From Roseibacillus ishigakijimensis (GTDB lineage Bacteria > Verrucomicrobiota > Verrucomicrobiia > Verrucomicrobiales > Akkermansiaceae), in assembly GCF_016595415.1 (NCBI RefSeq), contig NZ_JAENIO010000025.1, forward strand, positions 1 through 58,461: 58,461 nucleotides of DNA. The letters are read 5' to 3'. The stretch's first letter is position 1. Each line of letters begins with the position of its first letter. Position numbers and translations under genes: made by a program. Below are positions 8,604-17,117 of this stretch, in pieces. The notes beneath the pieces were generated by a model that did no database searches, was not told the DNA's origin, and saw only the letters and a program-made list of their open reading frames with translations.

Positions 8604-9587
8604 ATGAAGAAGAAGCTAATCATGGGGGCAGGCTTGCTGGGGGTGGCGGTGGCTCTTTTTGTTTGGGGACCGCGACCGCAGAAGCCGGATTCGGAGGCTG
8701 TGGAGAGGGAGAGTAAGAGTGATTTTGCGGAGAGTGATGCCTTGCCCGGCTTCAAGTCCCGCCGGGATCGCTCGGTGCCTCCGCTTAGTCCGGAAGACTT
8801 GGAGGGGCGGCCTTCGGTTTTGTCTGGTGAGCCGGTGGTGATCCGGGAGGGGGAGCGCTTCGAGGACCTGGCTGCGGAGGAGAAAGCGCGCATTGCACAG
8901 CAGCAGGAGGAAATTGCCGGGCTCATCGCGCGCCAGCAGAATGAGGCTTTTGAGGACCAATTGGCCTTTTGGACGGGAGATCTGAACCTCACTCTCGAGC
9001 AGGTGGCTGCCTTGCGGGCGGCTTTTGCGGAAGTGCAGGGGGCGATTGCCTCCGGGGACCTGCAGGCCCACGGACAGTTGGCTTTGCTTTTGCAGGGCGA
9101 GGGGCTGGCTGACTTTCTGGGTGAGGTGCTCACTCCGGCTCAGAAGGATTTGTTGGCGTCCAGTGCCCAGCGGCGGCTGGAGGCTGATGCGAATGCCGCC
9201 GTGGCTAGTGAGATGAATCAAGTCAATCAGTTGCTGAATCTCAAGCCGCAACAGAAGGAGCGGATGGAGGAGATTCTCTATGAGCAGAAGTTGGCGGCCC
9301 AGGCGGGTGGGGCCACCGCCCGGAGCGAGGAGGAGCAGATTGCACAGGCGGAAGCCTTGCGCAATGAGATGGCGAATGCCGCGCCGGGAGAGAATCCCTT
9401 GGAGGCGATGTTGAAGGCGCGCTTCGAGCAGATTCGGGAGTCTCAGCTGGAGCAATTGGCAGAGGTGCTGACTGCGGAGCAGTTGGAAATCTATCGGCAG
9501 TCGCTGGAGGCTCGCGAGGATCTCTCGCCTTTTGCCGAGAGCTTGAAAGCCTATGCCCAGGATCCTGTATTGCGGAGGAGAAAGTGA
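8604..9587 (+). CDS. Membrane-anchored Glu/Gln/Ala-rich protein of unknown function
   Basis: I do not recognise a family. The 327-residue protein begins MKKKLIMGAGLLGVAVALFVWG, a single N-terminal membrane segment. A Pro/Ser-containing linker follows, then a long segment rich in Ala, Glu, Gln and Leu that should be mostly helical (for example EEKARIAQQQEEI and the two LTxxQ-type helices near residues 175-200 and 285-300). The pattern recalls periplasmic Spy/CpxP-like helical proteins but shows no diagnostic LTxxQ pair that I would rely on. Start was set at the ATG at 8604, preceded by AAGGA; the frame is open further upstream into rpe. Its stop overlaps the start of the isomerase gene, so the two are translationally coupled and may act together in the envelope. 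Confidence 0.75.
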   Translation: MKKKLIMGAGLLGVAVALFVWGPRPQKPDSEAVERESKSDFAESDALPGFKSRRDRSVPPLSPEDLEGRPSVLSGEPVVIREGERFEDLAAEEKARIAQQQEEIAGLIARQQNEAFEDQLAFWTGDLNLTLEQVAALRAAFAEVQGAIASGDLQAHGQLALLLQGEGLADFLGEVLTPAQKDLLASSAQRRLEADANAAVASEMNQVNQLLNLKPQQKERMEEILYEQKLAAQAGGATARSEEEQIAQAEALRNEMANAAPGENPLEAMLKARFEQIRESQLEQLAEVLTAEQLEIYRQSLEAREDLSPFAESLKAYAQDPVLRRRK

Positions 9588-10468
9588 TGATTCGAGTCAA
9601 TGGAGAACTGATTAACCCCGAGTTGTTGGAGGAGGCTTTTACCCGAATCAAGTCGGAGGCCGAGTTGCGCACCCAGGTGTCTTGTTGCGAGCGGGATGAG
9701 GAGTTTAGCAAGGCGGCCGAGGAGGAGGTGATTGACTCCATCCTCATAGCCCAGGAGGCGGAGAAGACGCATCAGGATTTGGATGAGGGAGAGGTTGTGC
9801 GGCGTCTGGAGGAACTCATCAAGACCTATCGGGAGCATGGAGCATCCTGGGAGATGCTGGAGGCCGAGCGCGATCATCTGCGTGACGAGGTTTCGGCGAA
9901 TTTGCGCATGGAAAAGTTCATTGCGGAGCACATTCCGGCGGTTGCGGAGCCCGATGAGGAGGCTTTGGCTTCTTTTTATGAGGAGAAGAAAGGGGAGTAT
10001 TGTTCGTTGCCGGAGGCGCGGTGCCTGCACCTGATGCGTCTCATTGATGGTCATGAGGACCCTAAGGAGAATTTGGCTTCGGTAGTGGCGTTGCGGAAGC
10101 GGCTCTTGGCCGGGGAGGACTTTGAGACCTTGGCCAAGGCCGAAACGGAGAAGGAAAGCAAAGAAGTGGATCTGGGGTGGATTCCTCTCGATCGACCCAC
10201 CAATCCTTTCGAAACGGTGCTGTTCTCTTTGGAAGTGGGCGAGATTTCGCCCGTGCTCAGTTACGAGCATGCTCTCCATGTGGTCCAGGTGGTGGAGCGT
10301 CGGGGGGGCGAGGCCCCTCCCCTGGAGGAGATTGCCGGGGAGTTGAGCCGCCGCTATGTCACTGAGAAACGGCAGGCTGCTCTGCGCGAGTTGGCCGGGA
10401 GGCTGAGGGCCGAGGCGACCATTGAACGCGTCGACTTCGAGCAAGAAGCGGAGGAAGAGGATTCCTAG
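9587..10468 (+). CDS. Parvulin-type peptidyl-prolyl cis-trans isomerase
   Basis: A folding catalyst of the PpiC/SurA/NifM type. Residues 1-130 are helical and chaperone-like. The parvulin domain spans about 140-235, with CLHLMRLI as the first strand, LLAGEDFETLAKAETE, a DLGWIPLDRPTNPFE turn, LEVGEISPVLSYEHALHVVQV. The final helix is Glu-rich. Start ATG at 9587 overlaps the upstream TGA (TGATG) and has AGGAG at good spacing; a GTG three bases earlier is possible. Unlike SurA or PrsA it has no signal peptide or lipobox (the protein opens MIRVNGELINPE). It is therefore either cytosolic, as for NifM-like proteins, or partnered by the anchored protein upstream. Confidence 0.82.
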   Translation: MIRVNGELINPELLEEAFTRIKSEAELRTQVSCCERDEEFSKAAEEEVIDSILIAQEAEKTHQDLDEGEVVRRLEELIKTYREHGASWEMLEAERDHLRDEVSANLRMEKFIAEHIPAVAEPDEEALASFYEEKKGEYCSLPEARCLHLMRLIDGHEDPKENLASVVALRKRLLAGEDFETLAKAETEKESKEVDLGWIPLDRPTNPFETVLFSLEVGEISPVLSYEHALHVVQVVERRGGEAPPLEEIAGELSRRYVTEKRQAALRELAGRLRAEATIERVDFEQEAEEEDS

Positions 10469-10553
10469 CGGCCAATTGGCTTCTCCGGGCAGGTTTGTGA
10501 CAAAATCGCCAATTCCTGTTTGCCACCGGGCGGGCGAGCGTTAAGGTGCGCGC

Positions 10554-11507
10554 ATGAGCGGATGTGCTGGAGCAGGCGGCAAGAAAGGGTTGCGCCCGGG
10601 CGACTTTGGTCCCCGGATGCGGATGGACGCGAGTTTGCACCTGGATAAGAAGCCGGACTGGATTCGGGTCAAGTTGCCCAACAATCCGGTTTTTTGGGAC
10701 ACCAAGTCCATGGTCAAGGACCTGAATCTGGTGACTGTCTGCGAGGAAGCGCAATGCCCCAACCGCTGGGAATGCTGGGGTCAGGGCACGGCGACTTTCA
10801 TGATCGCGGGTGAGAAGTGCACCCGCGCCTGTGGTTTCTGCGCGGTCAAGACGGCCAAGCCGGACGCGCTGGAAGAGGATGAGCCGCAGCGGGTGGCGGA
10901 GGCCACCAAACGGATGGGCCTCAATCACGTCGTGATCACGGCGGTGGCGCGCGACGACCTCAAGGACGGGGGCGCGGAGCATTTTGAGAAAACGATTGCC
11001 GCAGTCCGTGAAGCCAATCCCGGCATCACCATTGAAGTGTTGGTGCCGGACTTCAACGATAAGGATTGGGCGCTGGAAATGGTGATGCGGGCGCGGCCTC
11101 AAATTTTCAATCACAACCTGGAGACAGTGCGTCGCTTGACCCCGCTGGTGCGCAGTCGGGCGCAGTATGATCGCTCTCTTTCCGTGCTGAAGAAGGCCAA
11201 GGAAATGGCTCCCGGCAAAGTCGCGACCAAGAGTGGCATCATGTTGGGATTGGGCGAGCGGGAGGACGAGATCGAGCAGGCGATGGATGATTTGCGGGCG
11301 GCGCACGTCACGGTTTTGACTCTCGGGCAGTATCTGCGCCCCACGCCGATGCACCTGCCGGTGGTCGAGTATGTGACTCCGGAAAAATTCGCGGAATGGA
11401 AGACGGTGGCGGAAGCCAAAGGTTTCCGTCACGTGGCCAGTGGTCCGCTGGTGCGCAGTTCCTACCATGCTGCCGACTTCAAGCCCGAGCTTGATTTGGA
11501 GGATTGA
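10554..11507 (+). CDS. lipA: Lipoyl synthase
   Basis: Radical-SAM enzyme that inserts two sulfur atoms into protein-bound octanoyl groups to make the lipoyl cofactor of 2-oxoacid dehydrogenases and the glycine cleavage system. The auxiliary-cluster cysteines are Cys63, Cys68 and Cys74 (CEEAQCPNRWEC). The SAM-cluster cysteines are Cys89, Cys93 and Cys96 (CTRACGFC). The C-terminal RSSYHA supplies the serine ligand typical of LipA. The length of 317 residues is normal. LipB is not nearby. The gap of 85 bases from the isomerase gene suggests a separate promoter, which I cannot identify. Confidence 0.97.
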   Translation: MSGCAGAGGKKGLRPGDFGPRMRMDASLHLDKKPDWIRVKLPNNPVFWDTKSMVKDLNLVTVCEEAQCPNRWECWGQGTATFMIAGEKCTRACGFCAVKTAKPDALEEDEPQRVAEATKRMGLNHVVITAVARDDLKDGGAEHFEKTIAAVREANPGITIEVLVPDFNDKDWALEMVMRARPQIFNHNLETVRRLTPLVRSRAQYDRSLSVLKKAKEMAPGKVATKSGIMLGLGEREDEIEQAMDDLRAAHVTVLTLGQYLRPTPMHLPVVEYVTPEKFAEWKTVAEAKGFRHVASGPLVRSSYHAADFKPELDLED

Positions 11508-11555
11508 GGCGCGCATTTGCTTGGTGTGAAGCCTGCTTCTCCCTAGCCTGAAGGC

Positions 11556-13559
11556 ATGCGGAGAATGGTAACGGTTGTTTGGGCACTGATGGCAGCGGCG
11601 GCGTGTGGGCATGGAGGCACGGCAGCCTTCGAAGAGCGGAATGCGGCCTATCGCGAAGCCATTGGCACTGCGCCGGATGAGCGCTTGTCCATTCGCTGGT
11701 CTCGCGAGGGAGACACTTGGTATTGTCTTCTCGGAGAAGGAGGGGCGGTTCGCGCGGTTTCCACCGTTGATGGGTCTTCCCATGAGGGGATGATCGGAGA
11801 ATTGGTGGAAGAGGTGAGAGAAAGAGGCCCGCGGAGACGACGGAGTGAAGGAGGTCGCGAGCGGGAAGGACGGGAAGGGGATGCCCGGCTCCGCTTTCCC
11901 CGCGAGGGGGAATTACAGCTCGAGGGCGAGACTCATTCGGCGGGAGAGGGTTGGATCTGGGAGCAAGAGCCACGCTGGTCTCCCGGGAAGGAGTTTGTGG
12001 CGGTGCAGAAGGTGCGGGATGTGGCCGAGCGGGAGGTCCATTATGTGCGCAGTTCGCCAGATGACCAGTTGCAGCCCGAGCATTTCACCATCTCTTATCC
12101 CAAGCCTGGCGATGAGTTGCGGGTGCGCCTTCCGGTCGTCTTCACCGCGGAGGGGGTGCGTGTGCCGGTGGATGAGAAACTGCTGGAGAATCCTTTTCAA
12201 ATCCGGCGGCTGCATTGGCGGGACGACCATCGGCTCTGGTTCGAGTATATTGAGCGTGGTTTTGGGAAGTTCCGTCTTATGGAGCTGGATGCTCGTTCGG
12301 GAGTCACCCGGGCGGTCGCGGCCGAGGAAGATGAACGATTCGTTCATGTTTATGAAAAGTGCGGTTGGTGGGACCTGGGAGAAGGCCAGCTCCTCTGGCG
12401 GTCGGAAGCCGACGGGTGGAGCCACCTCTATCGAGTGGCGGAGGAGAGTGGGGAAAAGAGGCAGCTCACCAGGGGCAAGTGGGTGGTGCGGGGGGTGGAA
12501 AAGGTCAGCGAGGAGGGCGTGCTCTTTCGCTTGAGTGGCTATTATGAAGGGCAGGATCCCTACTATGAACACTTTGCCCGGCTACAGCCGGAAACGGGGG
12601 AAATGATCCTGCTCACCGAGGGGGATGGCACCCACGACCTGACCTGGTCGCCTGATGAAGCTTACTATGTCGATCGGTTTTCCCGGGTGGATCAGCCTCC
12701 CGTGCATGAGCTCCGGCGAGGAAAGGATGGGGCCCTGATAGCGGTGCTGGCTGAAAGCTCAAGCGCCGAGATGGAGGAGCGGGGATTCGCTCTCCCCGAG
12801 CGTTTTGTGACGACTGATCGGGAGGGGCGCTACGAGATTCACGGGGTGATTTGGAAGCCCAGGGATTTCGACCCCGCCAAGAGCTATCCGGTGGTGGAGT
12901 CCATTTATGCGGGGCCTCATGGCGCTTTCGTGCCGAAGGCCTGGCGCAGCTGGTATGGCCATCGCAGTGAGATGGCGGAGGCGGGATTTGTGGTGGTGCA
13001 GATCGATGGCCGGGGCACCAATTACCGGGGGCGGGAGTTTCAGCAGTTTGCTTACAAAAACTTGAAGGACGCCGGATTCCCCGATCGCATCAAGTGGCTG
13101 CGGGCTGCCGCGCAGGACCGCCCATGGATGGACTTGGGGCGAGTCGGGCTCTACGGGGGATCGGCCGGGGGGCAGAGCACCCTGGCCGCTCTCCTTTGGC
13201 ATGGGGATTTCTACCAGGCGGGGGTGGCCGATTGTGGCTGCCACGACAATCGCATGGATAAAATCTGGTGGAATGAGCAATGGATGGATTGGCCGGTGGA
13301 TGAAAGCTATGCCGCGAACTCCAATACCGAGCACGTCGACCGCTTGCAGGGAGCCTTGCTTCTCACCGTGGGCGAAGTCGATACCAATGTGGATCCCAGC
13401 TCGACCCTACAGGTGGTGGATGCGCTCATCCGGGCGGACAAGGATTTTGACTTTCTCTCCGTGCCCAATGGCAACCATGGGATTGGGGAAAGTCCTTACC
13501 TGCGGCGCAAGCGGGTCGAGTTTTTCCAGCGCCATCTGGGTGGTCCCAGCGAGCGCTGA
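11556..13559 (+). CDS. Exported S9-family prolyl peptidase (DPP IV-like)
   Basis: Serine peptidase of clan SC family S9 that cleaves short peptides, typically after proline. Residues 1-24 are a signal peptide. The middle is the beta-propeller region, with WSPDEAYYVDRFS-like blades. The C-terminal alpha/beta-hydrolase domain carries the catalytic triad: Ser536 in YGGSAGG, Asp609 in GEVDTNV and His641 in NGNHG. The oxyanion-region segment DGRGTNYRGREFQ is also typical of S9B enzymes. The propeller has an insertion rich in Arg/Glu (about residues 85-110). Length of 667 residues fits. Probable role is peptide scavenging in the periplasm or outside the cell. Confidence 0.92.
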   Translation: MRRMVTVVWALMAAAACGHGGTAAFEERNAAYREAIGTAPDERLSIRWSREGDTWYCLLGEGGAVRAVSTVDGSSHEGMIGELVEEVRERGPRRRRSEGGREREGREGDARLRFPREGELQLEGETHSAGEGWIWEQEPRWSPGKEFVAVQKVRDVAEREVHYVRSSPDDQLQPEHFTISYPKPGDELRVRLPVVFTAEGVRVPVDEKLLENPFQIRRLHWRDDHRLWFEYIERGFGKFRLMELDARSGVTRAVAAEEDERFVHVYEKCGWWDLGEGQLLWRSEADGWSHLYRVAEESGEKRQLTRGKWVVRGVEKVSEEGVLFRLSGYYEGQDPYYEHFARLQPETGEMILLTEGDGTHDLTWSPDEAYYVDRFSRVDQPPVHELRRGKDGALIAVLAESSSAEMEERGFALPERFVTTDREGRYEIHGVIWKPRDFDPAKSYPVVESIYAGPHGAFVPKAWRSWYGHRSEMAEAGFVVVQIDGRGTNYRGREFQQFAYKNLKDAGFPDRIKWLRAAAQDRPWMDLGRVGLYGGSAGGQSTLAALLWHGDFYQAGVADCGCHDNRMDKIWWNEQWMDWPVDESYAANSNTEHVDRLQGALLLTVGEVDTNVDPSSTLQVVDALIRADKDFDFLSVPNGNHGIGESPYLRRKRVEFFQRHLGGPSER

Positions 13560-13577
13560 CCGAGCGGGTGCGGGCGC

Positions 13578-14129
13578 TTACTCTGCCCCTTCGCTAGTGG
13601 CACCGGTGGAGCCAGTGGAGAGGGGGCGGATGGTGATGGCATGCTTGTCCCAGCGGGCCTTCGCTTTCCCTTGTGAGAGGACATACTGGAGGGCGGTGGT
13701 GGCGGGGACGTTGCGCAGCCGGATGGAGACGGGGTTGTCACTGATGGTTTTGCCGGGGTCGTCGATGACAAAGTTGGGTGCGGTGTCGCTGCCTGTTTCT
13801 TTTTCCACCAGAGCGGCGAGAGCTTCGATGCTTTCGGTGAGGGTGAGGTCTTCGAAGGTCACTTGCGGGAGAATGACGGCGGAGAGCTTTTTCTGGCGCA
13901 CATTGACACTCACTTCTTGGCTGAGGCGGTCCATGGAGAGGAGCCGATATTTGGCATTCCCGTGGTTGGGCTCCAGCACTAGGGCGCTTTTGTAGGAACT
14001 CTTGGCCAGTTCCAGATTTCCTGCTTTGAGGGCGGCTTCGCCTTGGCGGAAATAATCGTTGGCGGTGGGTTGGGCCATTGCGAGGGGGGCACAAAGCCCC
14101 ACGGCAAGGAGGGTTCGGAATTTTTTCAT
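13578..14129 (-). CDS. Exported TPR/STN-domain protein
   Basis: A 183-residue exported protein: signal peptide 1-19 (ending AMA), one TPR-like hairpin at about 22-62 (YFRQGEAALKAGNLELAKSSYKSALVLEPNHG), and then a secretin/TonB short N-terminal (STN-like) domain at about 88-170. The latter is built around TLTESIEALAALVEKETG and VPATTALQYVLSQGKAKARWDKHAITI. STN domains sit at the periplasmic end of secretins and TonB-dependent receptors, but here the domain stands alone. A small periplasmic adaptor is the cautious reading. It is convergent with the S9 peptidase gene. Confidence 0.75.
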   Translation of the reverse strand: MKKFRTLLAVGLCAPLAMAQPTANDYFRQGEAALKAGNLELAKSSYKSALVLEPNHGNAKYRLLSMDRLSQEVSVNVRQKKLSAVILPQVTFEDLTLTESIEALAALVEKETGSDTAPNFVIDDPGKTISDNPVSIRLRNVPATTALQYVLSQGKAKARWDKHAITIRPLSTGSTGATSEGAE

Positions 14130-14205
14130 CGGTGGTGGTTGCGTAGTTTGCGACCGATCCCGCTGGATCGATCATCGGGCAAATTAGCCTTTCCTTCCTC
14201 CGGGG

Positions 14206-14589
14206 TCAAGAAGACAGCCCCGGAGGGCGATGGACCGGGGTGAGGATGGCGATGAGGAGATCGGTCGTGCTGGTCTCCCGCAGGTGGTAGCGGCCGCGCT
14301 CTGTCCAGAGGTAGAAAGACTGGCCGTCCGGGCAGCTGGGAAGGGCTTTTCGCAGGGAGAAGCCTTCTCTTTGCAAGAGCAGGCTCAGCGGGAGAGGAGG
14401 GGAGTGGGCAGGGAATTGCCGGAGGAGAATCTCGCGACCGGCACTGCGGAAGGTGGCGAAGGACCCCGTGCCCAGATGGGGGAGCAGGAGGGCCACTGGA
14501 TCGCCGGGAGGCGTGGGATGGAGGGTGGCTCCTTCCCAGCGGGAAGGCCAGGAGGAGAGGGGGCCGGAGGAGGGAGAGAGGGTCGTCAT
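14206..14589 (-). CDS. Small hypothetical protein
   Basis: No family recognised. The 127-residue frame was preferred over two overlapping frames because its composition is normal for a globular protein: SCPDGQSFYLWTERGRYHLRE followed by a hydrophobic TTDLLIAILTPV. The competing frames are dominated by Pro/Arg or by Gly/Glu. It sits in a run of minus-strand genes, 76 bases upstream of the TPR/STN gene and 64 bases downstream of a membrane protein gene. No signal peptide or membrane segment is evident. It may be cytosolic. It is the least certain of the minus-strand genes in this stretch. Confidence 0.5.
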   Translation of the reverse strand: MTTLSPSSGPLSSWPSRWEGATLHPTPPGDPVALLLPHLGTGSFATFRSAGREILLRQFPAHSPPLPLSLLLQREGFSLRKALPSCPDGQSFYLWTERGRYHLRETSTTDLLIAILTPVHRPPGLSS

Positions 14590-14653
14590 ATCCCGGGGAG
14601 AGAAACTCCACCGGGTGAAAAATCGGTGAGGGAGGGATGAAAAAACGGTGAAA

Positions 14654-15274
14654 TCAATGCCCGCGCCAAGCCGTCACGCTGAGGATCAGAATGAGAACGC
14701 CGTAGGCGAGGCCGCCCCCGACGAGAGCCTTCCAGCGAGTCTCGGACTTGGTCGCCCAGTCGACGGCGTCGCGAAAGGTGTAGGGCATGCCAATCCAGAA
14801 CATGCCTTTCGTCAGGAGGGCGTAGGCAAAGAAGGAGAGGAGAATGCGGGAGGAGGGTTCCTTGAGGAAGGCGGCCTCCAGAATAGGGGCGGCGACCATG
14901 AGCGCGACTACGCCCAGACCGCGGACAAAAAGGAATTCGCGCACCTGGGTGATGAGCCCGAAGCAGGCGAGAGGGACGATGATTTGCAGGTAGCGCTTGA
15001 GGAAATTGAACTCACCCAGGTCCATGGAAAGAGTGCCCAACCAAGAGAAGGAACCCCGGATATCGGGAGCCACCAGGAGCCAGAACCAAATGAGGCCGAG
15101 GGACATGGTGTAGACCCCGGCATTGTAATGGCGGGGCAGTTTTTTGAGCCAAGCTTGCGCTGGCCCGGACTTGGCCAACATGAGGCCATGGCTGGCGACG
15201 AGATAAATCCCGACGACGATTCCTACCGTGCTCAGGGAAAGAGATTCGTAGGGATGCATTGCTTCCTTCATCAC
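14654..15274 (-). CDS. Polytopic membrane protein of unknown function
   Basis: A 206-residue protein with about five or six membrane spans: VGIVVGIYLVASHGLML, TMSLGLIWFWLLVA, LQIIVPLACFGLI, GVVALMVAAPILEAAFL, ILLSFFAYALLTKGMFWIG and LAYGVLILILSVTAW. I do not recognise the family; nothing resembles a known transporter or enzyme motif. Start could be either of two adjacent ATGs at 15274 or the ATG five codons in. It stands between the small hypothetical gene and the aspartyl-protease lipoprotein, all on the same strand, but the gaps (64 and 74 bases) do not force a common transcript. Confidence 0.75.
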   Translation of the reverse strand: MMKEAMHPYESLSLSTVGIVVGIYLVASHGLMLAKSGPAQAWLKKLPRHYNAGVYTMSLGLIWFWLLVAPDIRGSFSWLGTLSMDLGEFNFLKRYLQIIVPLACFGLITQVREFLFVRGLGVVALMVAAPILEAAFLKEPSSRILLSFFAYALLTKGMFWIGMPYTFRDAVDWATKSETRWKALVGGGLAYGVLILILSVTAWRGH

Positions 15275-15348
15275 TGGGGAGATTTGGTAGGGGAGCGGGC
15301 CGCGCTTGGCAACCCTGCAGAAGCAATTCTAACGAAATGGCGGCGAGT

Positions 15349-16428
15349 TCAGTCCCAGCGGAGGCCCAGAGAAGAGGCCTGCTCCCGGTCGCGGGCCAAG
15401 GTGCGGCTGGCGGGAGAGGATTGGCCGTGGGCAGGATCGCCTACATAGAGGAGGCGGGAGCCCGCATCGAAAAGAGCGGCGGAATTTTCCAAAAAGTCCA
15501 TTCCGATGATGCCATCGATTACCCGGCCATGGCGGTCCTGGAAGTTTTCCCGCACCACGGGCAGGGGAATCACGGCCACCTGATATTCGCTCACAATCAG
15601 TTGCTCGAAGACGATGTTGTGAAAAATGGCGGCGCGTGCGACAGCATTGTCCCCCGAGGCATCAATGATGCGCGAGTTGCTGGTAGTGGTTTCGAGTCCG
15701 AGGCTTTGGGCGCTTTCGGCGGAAAGAACGGAGACCTCGGCACCGGTATCGACAATCCAAGTGACGAGACGGCCGTTCCACTGGGACTCGAGGACGAGAT
15801 GGGGCAAATCGCGTGCGGGGCGGAGGTGGAGGGTGTCGAAGCCCAGTCCGTGGGTTTCCCCCAAGGGGCGGATGCCCTGTTGATGGGCATTGCGGGCGTT
15901 TTTCCCGGGGACCCACATTTGGCCGCTGCGCAAATCGACAAGGGCCCCGAGGGCTTCCAGCGCGTCGAGTCCAATCTGGCCATCGTAGCGGGAAGTGGCG
16001 GTATTGGCGAGGGTCTCGCTGGCGAGCATGAAGGGGAAGGGCAGGGCGGAGACGGGTCCGGCGGAGAGAACGCCCAGGCCCACCCGGGATGTAACTGGTC
16101 GGCCCAGTGCGCCGCGGGAGACCACTTGGGAGCGTTGGTCGATGCGCAGGCCGAGCTTGCTGGCGAGGTGGTTGTTCAGGTCGGTGGAATTGGCTCCAGA
16201 ATCGATGAGGAGGTCGACGGGTTGGCCGTTGACCAGAAAGCGACCGGAATAGCGGGCGTCCCGGGTGATTTTTTTAAGGGGCAGCGGGGTGTAGCCTAGA
16301 GCTTGCAAACGTGCTTCCCGGAGGCCGCTGGTGGGGCCGGCTGCTGAATTTGGCGACTGGTTGGCACAGGCGACCAGCCAGAGAACTGGGAGCAGGAGAA
16401 AGAGGCGGCGAAGGGGGCTACTCATCAT
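15349..16428 (-). CDS. Two-lobed retropepsin-like aspartyl protease, lipoprotein
   Basis: Predicted envelope protease of the bacterial retropepsin/aspartyl-protease families. A lipobox LVAC places a lipidated Cys at residue 21. Two Asp-[ST]-Gly motifs occur, one in each half: Asp76 in LLIDSGAN and Asp227 in WIVDTGAE. Each is followed by a hydrophobic-hydrophobic-Gly segment (IGLDALEALGA; IDGIIGMDFLE). The two catalytic aspartates therefore lie in a single chain, as in pepsin, unlike the usual one-motif bacterial retropepsins that dimerise. Length is 359 residues. Its substrate is unknown. Confidence 0.85.
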   Translation of the reverse strand: MMSSPLRRLFLLLPVLWLVACANQSPNSAAGPTSGLREARLQALGYTPLPLKKITRDARYSGRFLVNGQPVDLLIDSGANSTDLNNHLASKLGLRIDQRSQVVSRGALGRPVTSRVGLGVLSAGPVSALPFPFMLASETLANTATSRYDGQIGLDALEALGALVDLRSGQMWVPGKNARNAHQQGIRPLGETHGLGFDTLHLRPARDLPHLVLESQWNGRLVTWIVDTGAEVSVLSAESAQSLGLETTTSNSRIIDASGDNAVARAAIFHNIVFEQLIVSEYQVAVIPLPVVRENFQDRHGRVIDGIIGMDFLENSAALFDAGSRLLYVGDPAHGQSSPASRTLARDREQASSLGLRWD

Positions 16429-16457
16429 AAAGCGGTCGGGAGGGGTGGAGAGGGGGT

Positions 16458-17117
16458 TTACCTTAGAGCCTCAGCGGAAAAAAGCGAGCGGGACCATGCG
16501 GTGAGATCGGAGAAAACGCCATCGGCTTCCGCGAAGTCACTGACTCGGGTGATGCGGTTGGGAATGACATGGGCGGTCATGCCGGCGGCTTTGGCAGAGC
16601 GGGCTCCGTTCAGGGAGTCCTCAAGGACGAGGCATTGGCTGGGATTCATCCCCAGTGCCCGGGCTCCGGCGAGGTAGAGATCGGGCGCGGGTTTGATGCG
16701 GGGGGCGTCCCCGCGGCAAATGGTGGTTTCGAAGTATTTCGCCAAATCGAGCCTAGCGAGCCATCCGTCCACCCAATCGTGGGAGGAGGACGAGACCACC
16801 GCCAAGCGAGTCTGCCCGGCGAGGAGGGAAAGAACCTCCCGCGCCCCCGGGACCGGCCCTTGCTCCGCGAGCTCAGCCACGATTTCCTGCTGGCGCGCTT
16901 CATCCTTCGCCTCCCAGTCGAAAGTTTTGCCCGTCAGCTCTTCGAGATGGGTTTTCGGGGACCAGGTGGCGAAGTCCGAACCGATGCACTGGACGTAAAC
17001 CTCAATGGGCAGGTCCTGGCCCTCCCGGTGAAAGGTGCGCAACCAGGCGGAATAAATGGCCCACTCGGTGTCCACGAGAGTGCCGTCGAAGTCGATGAGA
17101 AGGGCGTCAGGAAGCAT
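16458..17117 (-). CDS. HAD-superfamily phosphatase (phosphoglucomutase-like subfamily)
   Basis: A phosphatase or phosphomutase of the haloacid dehalogenase superfamily. Motif I is DFDGTLVDTE, in which the first Asp is the nucleophile. Motif II is the SSSSH segment after LAVV, motif III the Lys in RIKPAPDLYL, and motif IV LEDSLNG. A helical cap lies between motifs I and II. The start was placed at the ATG at 17117, four residues before the motif I strand; the frame is open to 17195 but that extension is not family-like. Its 5' end overlaps the 3' end of the upstream membrane protein gene by 11 bases, which argues for co-translation. Substrate not predictable from sequence. Confidence 0.9.
   Translation of the reverse strand: MLPDALLIDFDGTLVDTEWAIYSAWLRTFHREGQDLPIEVYVQCIGSDFATWSPKTHLEELTGKTFDWEAKDEARQQEIVAELAEQGPVPGAREVLSLLAGQTRLAVVSSSSHDWVDGWLARLDLAKYFETTICRGDAPRIKPAPDLYLAGARALGMNPSQCLVLEDSLNGARSAKAAGMTAHVIPNRITRVSDFAEADGVFSDLTAWSRSLFSAEALR

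Noticed and set aside
14126-14640. Two frames competing with the 127-residue minus-strand gene
   Set aside because: They are dominated by Pro/Arg/Ser on one strand or Gly/Glu on the other. Only the 14206-14589 frame looks like a protein.
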